A stretch of 10,472 bases of DNA from Mycoplasmatota bacterium (GTDB lineage: Bacteria > Bacillota_I > Bacilli_A > Izemoplasmatales > Izemoplasmataceae): positions 1-10,472 of the forward strand of contig JAFLJX010000003.1 of NCBI GenBank assembly GCA_022712785.1, read 5' to 3'. This document shows, piece by piece, positions 1 through 7,385 of the stretch; position 1 is the stretch's first letter; each line of letters starts with the position of its first letter. Under the pieces are notes generated by a model that was given only the letters and a program-made list of their open reading frames with translations, was not told the origin of the DNA and did not search any database. Position numbers and translations under genes: made by a program.

Positions 1-1
1 A

Positions 2-3000
2 GCGAAATTAACTACCTTTATTGGATTGAAGCAATCTGAAGACACTGAAACTATTACTTCTTTAGAGGATATTAAACGTGATCTTAACAATCATACAACA
101 CAAATACGCATTGATTCTAATGTAAAAAATAAAGATATAAAAGTATTTATTGCAGAACTTATAAAAGACTATAAAGAGCGCTCTTTTGGGCTTGTTAGCA
201 GCATTACTGAACAAATTGAAATTCTTGAAAATGGATTTATTTCAAAAAAAGAACTTATTGAGAAAGATTTAGATCTTCATTTAAATCAAATAAACGAAGA
301 ACTTACTGACGGTGAAGTTAAACAAACACTAAAAATAAAAAAAGCATTAAAACTAAAAACAGATTTCTTTAATTTACGTGCATCTACCACTATTGGTTAT
401 GAAGAGCGCATTTTAAATGAGAAATTAGCGATGTTAAAAAAAGAAATTCAATTTACCGAAGAAACTCTAGAATACGAAGTTAAAAACTTAATGAAACTAG
501 AAGTATTTTTATTAAGTGATCAAAGTGAACTTAAAGATGTTGGTCATTATCTAAAAAACACTAATATTACTCTTAAAGAAGAACTAAATAACTTTGAGTT
601 ATCAAACAATGATTACCTAGTTAAACATGAAAAACTTAAATCTGAACTAATTAGTCGATATACAGCATTATTTGATGGATTTAAACAAATATTATTAAGC
701 TCAAATAAATCAAGTATTGATCAACTAACTGAAATAAATCAGGAAATTGATGAGATCAACAAGTATTTGGATACTGCTGATCCTTTAAAAGAGATTAAAG
801 TTAATCGATTAAGAGAAACTATTGAAATTAATGAAGTAAAAGAAAGATATAATATTAGATTTGCTCAACAACAACACGCTAATAAGTTGCTAGATAATCA
901 GTTAAAGGATTTACTTAAACTTGAGAAGATCAATATTAAAGACAAAGTATTTGAAAATAATAAAGAGATTAGTATTATTAAAAACAAAGTAAAGTTTGAT
1001 AAAGACTTAAGTAGAATAAAACTTAAATTTGAAAAAGCTGAAGAAATTCACAGACTTCGCTTAAACAGTACTAAATTAGAAGCAATATTACTTGATGGTA
1101 AATATGAAAAAGAACTTGAAATTTTTGAATTTGAAAAACAAATTTCTGAAATTGAAGTTCAAAAGAATAGTGTATTGATAACTAAAGAACTTGAAATGGA
1201 AATCAAAAATATAAACTTAGAAGCAAACTATAGAATCGAAGTAATTAATAAACGTCTTGAAGAAGACCTTTTAAAGCTTGAGGAAGAGGTAAATAAGTAT
1301 TCTTATGAAAAGGATAGTTTTACTATTCTTTTAGATTTGGAACTTTCAAAAGAAAACTCAAAAGCAGAAAAAGAAATAAAAAATATAAATTCAGAAATCA
1401 ATAAGAAAATTATTTTGATTAATAAAGCTTTAGACCGTGAAATCAAAACTCCAATTCAAAATGTTGCGAGTTCTCAGGCTGTTGTAGTTGAAAGACTTTC
1501 TAAATTCGACTCTTCTAATGCTGAATATGAAGAGTTTATATTAGAAAGTACAAATTTATTGAATGATGATGATTTAGAAATCAAACAAATTAAAAAAATC
1601 ACCTCAAACTCTGATAAATTAATGGAGAATGCTGATAAATACATTCGAAATACATTTGAATCACTTGAAGAAGCTCTTATATTCATGAGTGAACTTGAAC
1701 TTAGGAAGATTAAACAAAAGATAGCTTCTACTACTGATAAAGGTGTAATCAAAAAATTAAATAAAATATTACAAAAAATAAATGCAGAAATTAAAAAACA
1801 AAAATTATCTGTTAAAAATTCAAAACAAGATTATGAAATTGTTATAAAGAACAAGATAAAAGCTGATTTAACTAAATTTAATAAATCAAAGATTGAAGAT
1901 CTAGATACATTAAAGGATAGAGCTAAAGCTATTTATACTAATTCTTTTGAATCATTGAAAGCTATACAGACAAGAGTATTAGGACAAGTAAAGGATCTTT
2001 ACGACCCTCTTACTAGAAATGATAATGATTTAATCGAAAATGGGCAAAGAAATGCTGAAAAAGCTATTGCTTTAGTTGAAGAAAAAAGATTTGAAAGATC
2101 AAATCCAATAAATGGGGCTTTAGAATTATTTACAAAAGGTGTTGAAGATAGAAGATTATCTAAACTTGAAGATTTAGACTCTGAAATCAATGATTTAACA
2201 AAAACAATTGATTCTTTAAAAGAAAATACCTTAAGTGAAACTAATATCATAAAAGATGATATTAGTGAATTACTAACTGTTAAAACAGAACACCTAAGAA
2301 TGATTGATGAGATTGAATTATCTGAAGTAGTTAAACAAATGGAAGCAATTGACTCTAGAAAGAAAGATTTAGAAGACCTTTACAATCAAACAATTACTAA
2401 ATTAGAAGAAAAAGATGCTGAAGCAAAAAAAATATTTGATTATGAAGAAAGAATTCATAATATTGGTATAGAAACGGCTAATTCACACTATAAAGATTCT
2501 ATGAACAAGACAGATAATAAATTCCTATTAAACATTGAAAAAAATCATAAAGCACGAAACAACATCGATATAGATGCTGATACTTACCTACAACTGATTA
2601 ATAAGGACCTTTTAGATAAAACATCTCGTTTTGAAAAAAACATCTATACAACAAGACCTAAATTAGAAGAATCTATTGGAGATGCTCAAAAAGAAATTAA
2701 TTTGGAAAGCAAAGCAAAAGAGAAAAGATTAAAAGAATTAGTTGAACAACATAAAAAAATTACTTCTTCTTTGGAAGATAGCTTATTCACACACTTCAAC
2801 GAAGGATATGAAGCTATTGAGCAAAACCTAGGTTACTATTTGGAACAATATAAACTAATCACAGATGAATATGCGTCATCAATAAGTATATCAAACAATG
2901 TGGTTTCTGATAATAACATCAATTTTGCTAAGGCATTAATTGAACAAAGTAAAAAGAAACATGAAGATACACAAGAAAAACTAATGGAAATTAATATTGA

Positions 3001-3010
3001 CGAAAAATAG
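2..3010 (+). CDS. Giant coiled-coil protein of unknown function, 5' partial
   Basis: I do not recognise a family. The reading frame is open from base 2 to the TAG at 3008-3010 (1002 residues visible). A TTG at 26 could be taken as a start, but no Shine-Dalgarno site precedes it and the frame continues to the window edge, so the true start is probably upstream. The product is almost wholly predicted alpha-helical coiled coil, rich in Glu, Lys, Ile, Leu, Asn and Asp. I see no Cys or Trp and only five Pro (codons at 782, 1451, 2006, 2105 and 2657), which probably mark breaks between helical segments. There is no Walker A motif, transmembrane stretch or signal peptide, so a cytoplasmic structural or scaffolding role is the plain inference. 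A 20-residue element is repeated 58 residues apart (nt 1199-1258 and 1373-1432). It lies 14 bp upstream of a second giant coiled-coil gene, probably in the same transcript. Confidence 0.88.
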   Translation, partial: AKLTTFIGLKQSEDTETITSLEDIKRDLNNHTTQIRIDSNVKNKDIKVFIAELIKDYKERSFGLVSSITEQIEILENGFISKKELIEKDLDLHLNQINEELTDGEVKQTLKIKKALKLKTDFFNLRASTTIGYEERILNEKLAMLKKEIQFTEETLEYEVKNLMKLEVFLLSDQSELKDVGHYLKNTNITLKEELNNFELSNNDYLVKHEKLKSELISRYTALFDGFKQILLSSNKSSIDQLTEINQEIDEINKYLDTADPLKEIKVNRLRETIEINEVKERYNIRFAQQQHANKLLDNQLKDLLKLEKINIKDKVFENNKEISIIKNKVKFDKDLSRIKLKFEKAEEIHRLRLNSTKLEAILLDGKYEKELEIFEFEKQISEIEVQKNSVLITKELEMEIKNINLEANYRIEVINKRLEEDLLKLEEEVNKYSYEKDSFTILLDLELSKENSKAEKEIKNINSEINKKIILINKALDREIKTPIQNVASSQAVVVERLSKFDSSNAEYEEFILESTNLLNDDDLEIKQIKKITSNSDKLMENADKYIRNTFESLEEALIFMSELELRKIKQKIASTTDKGVIKKLNKILQKINAEIKKQKLSVKNSKQDYEIVIKNKIKADLTKFNKSKIEDLDTLKDRAKAIYTNSFESLKAIQTRVLGQVKDLYDPLTRNDNDLIENGQRNAEKAIALVEEKRFERSNPINGALELFTKGVEDRRLSKLEDLDSEINDLTKTIDSLKENTLSETNIIKDDISELLTVKTEHLRMIDEIELSEVVKQMEAIDSRKKDLEDLYNQTITKLEEKDAEAKKIFDYEERIHNIGIETANSHYKDSMNKTDNKFLLNIEKNHKARNNIDIDADTYLQLINKDLLDKTSRFEKNIYTTRPKLEESIGDAQKEINLESKAKEKRLKELVEQHKKITSSLEDSLFTHFNEGYEAIEQNLGYYLEQYKLITDEYASSISISNNVVSDNNINFAKALIEQSKKKHEDTQEKLMEINIDEK

Positions 3011-3011
3011 G

Positions 3012-3018
3012 AAGGAGG
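3012..3018 (+). promoter_or_regulatory. Strong Shine-Dalgarno site of the second coiled-coil gene
   Basis: AAGGAGG lies immediately after the TAG of the upstream gene and 6 nt before the ATG at 3025. It fixes the start of the second gene and shows that it is translated independently rather than being a readthrough or frameshift extension of the first, which is in a different frame. Confidence 0.85.
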
Positions 3019-3024
3019 ATTACT

Positions 3025-5964
3025 ATGGCAAAAACTTATAAAAGTAATTTACCTAAGGTTATATCTAAAGCAAATCGTGATATTTCAACGATTATTGAAT
3101 CTGATATTGCATCAGAAGCTCGCCTTCTACAAGAGTTAGTTAATCAAGTAAGAGATGCTAACCTAGAAGTTAAAAAGAATAATAACCAACGAATCACTGA
3201 AACAAAAAGAAAACTTAGCGAATTAGACGAAGAAATTAGTAATCTTAACTCTTCTATTGACTTAGTTGATAGAGAAACAGTAATCCAACAACTTAATGAA
3301 ATGATTGACGCCGAAAATAAAATATTTACGGCTCGTCAAGAAGTTCGTTTCTTTGATAATAAAAAAACACCTGAGAGAATCATAACTTTAGATGGCATAT
3401 ATGAAGAACTAGTTTCTTCTGTTGATATGTTTAATGAACAAGATGGTAACTTTAGAAATAAAGTATTAGGAAGTAATAGATTACTTTTTGATAGACAATT
3501 AGAAGTTACCAATGAAATTATTACACTAATGGATAGTCTTTTTGATTCAAAAAAAGATTTTGTAACAAACGAAATCAAATCTATGACAGGTATTTATGAT
3601 AATGTTAAGGTATTAGAAGATGAATTTAATAGTTACATTAAGGAAAGTATTGATAGCTGTTATGCACTTGGTTTAGACTCAGGGTCTGTTTTTAAAGAAA
3701 TCGAAGATGATGAAAATATTGAAGAAAAAATTAAATTGGATTATGAGAATAAACTAATACAGATTAATAAAAATATAGAAGCAAGTGAATTGAAATTTAT
3801 GAATAAAAAAGAAGAAATTGATAAAGCATATCAAAAATTCGAACAAAACTTAATTACAAAACAAGAAATAAATAATGAAAAATTCTTAGGTGTAGAAAGA
3901 GAACAGAAAAAGGCAATTGATAAAAAGTTAAAGAACATTAGACTTCAAATAATGGACGCAGAGAAAAAGAATGATCTTTCAAAAGCATCTAAGTTAATGA
4001 AAGAGTTTGATAAAATAGAAAAATCTACTTCTTCTTTAAAAGTGACAACTAAATTATCAAAAGAATTATCGGCAAGTACTAAAAAAGCTCATATTAAGTC
4101 TTTAAATAATTTGCTGGCTATAGAAAAGAAACATCTTTCAGAGATTAACAAGCAGAATCAAAACTTATCTTTGGAAAATATTAAATATGACGAATCAAAG
4201 ATACTATATAAAATAAAATCAGACTATAGTGGTCTACTTGAAGATGTTGAGATTAATAAAGACAGGGTTACTAATTTAAGGGAATATCTTGATACTAAAG
4301 TTAGAATCGGGAAAAAGATAATAAAACTTAAAGAAGAAATCAGATTAAAAGAACTTAATATGATGAAAGACAATGAACTTGAAGAGTTAATTCTTTTTGA
4401 TACTTTTAAAAAGTTTTTATTAGAACTTAAAGATATTGAAGATACAAGAATAAAATCATTAAAACAAAATGTAGATAATTATAGTTTTATAAAAATAGAA
4501 CAAGAATACCTTGCTAAAAAAAGTATTGAAGATACTAAATTAGATCAAAATCTCAACGATATTGATAAACTTATACTTTCAAGAAGAAACGAGACATTAA
4601 TTAAGAATGAAAAGATTAAAGAAGAAGCAAATTCAGAAATAATCTATCAAGAATCATTAATCAATATTGCAAGAAAAGAACATGAACTTCAGTTAATAAA
4701 AGTAGAGTCTTTATATGAAAATGAAAGAAATTTAGCTGAAGAACAAATAGAGAGAATTAACTTAGGAGTTAAGGTTAACGATGCTTTTGTTAAGACAACT
4801 CTAGAGAACCAGTTATTGTTTGCGACACAACAAATAAAGTGTGCTCAAAGCGAATATGAAATCAGAATTGAAAGTATAAACCTTACATTAAATCAAGAGT
4901 TAGATTATGCTCACAAAAGAATTGATTACTACAAACAAAAATATGAGTATGAAAAATCAAAACTTAGAAAAGAATTAGAAGATAAATCAGAAGATTTAAA
5001 CTACAAACTTCTTCTTTTCACAGATGAAAAGGATAATCGTAAAATTGTAAGTAAGATTAAAAAACTTGAAGACTCATTTAATAGAATGATTGATGAAATT
5101 GAAGAAATAGAAAATAAAGATGAAGAAATATTACGTTATGACAAGGTAATAATTGATGCTAATAATAGAGCTCACGCTGCAATTTTAGAAGCAGGGTCCT
5201 TAAAAGAACAAACCGTTGATTCGTTTGAAGCTTTATACTTCCAAACAAAAGAAAAGTTTGATTTAATTGAAAAAACTGATCAAACTGAAGAAACAAGAGG
5301 TATTATGCCAGTTCTTAATAATACTGCAGTTTCGAGCGCTGATGGACGACTTAAGAAAGCAAAACTTGAGGCTGATGAATTATATAGTGAAAAGATAATC
5401 AAACCTTCACAAGTAATTGAGAAGACATTAGATTTACTTAAAAACATGACAAACAGTAAAGAATCAGACATCTATATTGAAAATCAAAAAGAACTTAAAC
5501 ATCAAAAAATTGATGAACATAAAGAAACTTGCGATAGCTTACTAAAAATTCAAAGTGATAGTTTAAAAGCTATTGATGAAGAAATTCAAAATAACAACGG
5601 ATCAAAAGTCCAAGAATATGAAGAAATTGACACTGCAGGTTTCACTGACATGGTTGAAAGAGGTAAAACTGATATAGAAAAAGATTACATAATGTTATCA
5701 CAAAAAGAGACCAATATTCACAAGGAATTAGAATCTCATTTAACCAATTATAGAACAGAATTTAATATTAAATTAGATCAAATTTTAAAAGATAATCGCG
5801 AAATGATTAAGGTAACTTCTGTTCCATATAAAAAGTATACTAAATACGCCTCTAAAGGTTTAACAGCTAAGAAGAAAGTATTAGCTAAAGAATATACTAA
5901 AAAGTTAAAAAGGATACACAGTGACGCAGATTCTAGATATAAAAAGTTATTAAATGAGTTTTAA
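3025..5964 (+). CDS. Giant coiled-coil protein of unknown function, complete
   Basis: I do not recognise a family. The gene is complete: ATG at 3025 with a strong Shine-Dalgarno site, TAA at 5962-5964, 979 residues. The product is nearly all predicted coiled coil, with three Cys (near residues 212, 606 and 830), no Trp and five Pro (residues 10, 116, 762, 794, 934). Residues 117-761 contain no proline at all, compatible with long uninterrupted helices. A probable break follows at about 750-795 (TDQTEETRGIMP and following). The last 47 residues are strongly basic (13 Lys and 2 Arg against 4 acidic), and the N-terminus is also basic. No ATPase, enzymatic motif, signal peptide or membrane helix is visible. 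Short landmarks match the upstream gene in the same order: IK-x4-E-x3-RIE-x-IN near 603-619, KYEYEK at 639-644 and SFEAL near 733. The two are probably co-transcribed, and the products may be paralogues that assemble together (inference). Confidence 0.92.
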   Translation: MAKTYKSNLPKVISKANRDISTIIESDIASEARLLQELVNQVRDANLEVKKNNNQRITETKRKLSELDEEISNLNSSIDLVDRETVIQQLNEMIDAENKIFTARQEVRFFDNKKTPERIITLDGIYEELVSSVDMFNEQDGNFRNKVLGSNRLLFDRQLEVTNEIITLMDSLFDSKKDFVTNEIKSMTGIYDNVKVLEDEFNSYIKESIDSCYALGLDSGSVFKEIEDDENIEEKIKLDYENKLIQINKNIEASELKFMNKKEEIDKAYQKFEQNLITKQEINNEKFLGVEREQKKAIDKKLKNIRLQIMDAEKKNDLSKASKLMKEFDKIEKSTSSLKVTTKLSKELSASTKKAHIKSLNNLLAIEKKHLSEINKQNQNLSLENIKYDESKILYKIKSDYSGLLEDVEINKDRVTNLREYLDTKVRIGKKIIKLKEEIRLKELNMMKDNELEELILFDTFKKFLLELKDIEDTRIKSLKQNVDNYSFIKIEQEYLAKKSIEDTKLDQNLNDIDKLILSRRNETLIKNEKIKEEANSEIIYQESLINIARKEHELQLIKVESLYENERNLAEEQIERINLGVKVNDAFVKTTLENQLLFATQQIKCAQSEYEIRIESINLTLNQELDYAHKRIDYYKQKYEYEKSKLRKELEDKSEDLNYKLLLFTDEKDNRKIVSKIKKLEDSFNRMIDEIEEIENKDEEILRYDKVIIDANNRAHAAILEAGSLKEQTVDSFEALYFQTKEKFDLIEKTDQTEETRGIMPVLNNTAVSSADGRLKKAKLEADELYSEKIIKPSQVIEKTLDLLKNMTNSKESDIYIENQKELKHQKIDEHKETCDSLLKIQSDSLKAIDEEIQNNNGSKVQEYEEIDTAGFTDMVERGKTDIEKDYIMLSQKETNIHKELESHLTNYRTEFNIKLDQILKDNREMIKVTSVPYKKYTKYASKGLTAKKKVLAKEYTKKLKRIHSDADSRYKKLLNEF

Positions 5965-5991
5965 AAAAGCATTCCAGATGGAATGCTTTTT
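5964..5991. terminator. Bidirectional rho-independent terminator between convergent genes
   Basis: Stem GCATTCC (5969-5975), loop AGAT (5976-5979), stem GGAATGC (5980-5986). It is flanked by an A-run at 5963-5968 and a T-run at 5987-5991, so either strand reads as a GC-containing stem followed by U residues. It sits in the 29-bp gap between the coiled-coil gene and the convergent MATE gene. The left A-run overlaps the TAA stop of the coiled-coil gene. Confidence 0.9.
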
Positions 5992-5993
5992 GA

Positions 5994-7385
5994 TTACTCT
6001 AATGTTAAATTTCTAACCCATTTATATTGAAGGAATCTTCCTAGAACTAAGAAAAACTTAAAAATCTCTTCAATATTCACTATCGCAATTATTAGGTATA
6101 GTGGTAATGATGTAAAAATACTTAAAATAAAGGCGAGTGGAACTCCAATTAACCATAGTGGTCCTACTTCTGCGAATAATACAAATTTTGTATCTCCACC
6201 AGCTCGCAGGGTCCCAATAATTTGTAGTGCATTTGAGAACTTAAGTGGTATATAGAAACTAAATACTTTTAATATTAAACTTATGTTTTCTTGTACACCT
6301 GAACTTGTTTGAGGATATAGTTTTGGAATGTAATCACTTAACACAAATAGTATTATCCCAAACACTACTCCAGCACCTATTGAGAGTTTTGTAAATTTTT
6401 GTCCCCATTTTTTAGCGAGTTCCAGTTTACCTTCTCCAAGCTTATTTCCTAGCATAATTGCGCATGCTGTACTAATACCTGCGTTAATTACCCAAAATAA
6501 TCCCATTATTTGATTACTAATATGTACACTTGTTATACTGTCTGTACTTATGAAACCAAAGGCTATTAGATACATACTAACTCCAAGTCCCCACATCATT
6601 TCATTAATAGCTACGGGTAGTGCTTTTTCTGAAACTTTCTTTATAAATTGAAAAGATATATCTTTATATGTATTAAATTTTATTTTAAATACTTCTTCTT
6701 TTGATTTTATTAAATACAAGATTAATAAAACTGTTCCTAGTCCACTTGATATTAAAGTCGCTATTGCAGCTCCCTGTACCCCGTAAGCTTGAAATCCAAA
6801 ATTACCTTTAATCAAAATGTAGTTAAGTAATGTATTTAGTAAAACAACAAATATAGCTACAATTTGAGGATAAATTACTCTTTCAACACTTCTCATTATC
6901 ATCGCTATAACAAAAGTGATTGTCATTGTAAAATAGCTGAATGCTGCAACTCTTAAGTATTCAACACCAAAATCATTTAAAATAACACTGTTAACTTCAT
7001 CTCCACTATTATTGTATAATCCAATAATGAATTCTGGAAAGAAAAAAGCAGCAATGAAAAATACTAATGATATTACTATACCTATTATGATAGATATAAC
7101 AAATATTTTATGAATACTTCTAATATCTTTACTTCCCCAATATTGAGCTACGAATATTGAAAGACCACTTAGAAATCCAAATGAAATCATTATTAATAAA
7201 AATGCAAAGTTTGTACTTACACCTACAGCAGCGACAGCAACGTCACCAAGACCTGATACCATTTTTGTGTCAATAACACCAAGTAAACTAGTCATTAACT
7301 GTGCTAATGCTATTGGAGCACCAAAAGTCCAAACCTTTTTATAAAAGTGTGCGTCTGAGTATTCGTCAGTTGCAACTTCAGTCAT
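5994..7385 (-). CDS. MATE-family multidrug/cation antiporter
   Basis: Integral membrane efflux protein of the MATE family (NorM/DinF type), expected to export drugs or metabolites using a Na+ or H+ gradient. The 463-residue length is normal for the family. About 12 hydrophobic segments are visible, roughly at residues 20-40, 55-80, 93-117, 140-163, 170-192, 203-226, 252-278, 288-312, 332-352, 368-392, 400-423 and 430-450. Family-like signatures include an Asp in the first helix (D39 in GVIDTKMVSGLG), QYWGSKD near 81-87, NYILIKGNFGFQAYGVQGAA near 188-207, and RAGGDTKF near 394-401. The ATG at 7385 directly abuts the TAA of deoB. The nearest purine-rich site (AAAGGAAA, 7394-7401) is weak and rather far away, so translation may be coupled to deoB. 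Substrate cannot be told from the sequence, hence no gene symbol. Confidence 0.92.
   Translation of the reverse strand: MTEVATDEYSDAHFYKKVWTFGAPIALAQLMTSLLGVIDTKMVSGLGDVAVAAVGVSTNFAFLLIMISFGFLSGLSIFVAQYWGSKDIRSIHKIFVISIIIGIVISLVFFIAAFFFPEFIIGLYNNSGDEVNSVILNDFGVEYLRVAAFSYFTMTITFVIAMIMRSVERVIYPQIVAIFVVLLNTLLNYILIKGNFGFQAYGVQGAAIATLISSGLGTVLLILYLIKSKEEVFKIKFNTYKDISFQFIKKVSEKALPVAINEMMWGLGVSMYLIAFGFISTDSITSVHISNQIMGLFWVINAGISTACAIMLGNKLGEGKLELAKKWGQKFTKLSIGAGVVFGIILFVLSDYIPKLYPQTSSGVQENISLILKVFSFYIPLKFSNALQIIGTLRAGGDTKFVLFAEVGPLWLIGVPLAFILSIFTSLPLYLIIAIVNIEEIFKFFLVLGRFLQYKWVRNLTLE

Noticed and set aside
1474..2250. Minus-strand open frames inside the first coiled-coil gene (1474-1752, 1999-2250)
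   Set aside because: They are antisense to a long coding frame, lack Shine-Dalgarno sites and encode Ser/Leu/Phe-rich composition expected from the reverse complement of Glu/Lys codons. The same applies to 3336-3578 and 5280-5471.
2990..3040. One giant gene split in two by a frameshift or stop
   Set aside because: The second gene has its own AAGGAGG site 6 nt before an ATG and the first ends in a normal TAG just before it. This is a designed operon junction, not a decayed one.
2..5964. SMC, Rad50 or SbcC-type chromosome ATPases
   Set aside because: The coiled coils are suggestive, but no Walker A (GxxxxGK[ST]), ABC signature or Walker B motif is visible in either protein, and there is no globular head at the complete protein's ends.
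2..5964. Phage tape-measure or tail-fibre proteins
   Set aside because: No phage structural genes, holin or terminase nearby; no transmembrane or lytic domain; the convergent neighbours are housekeeping genes.
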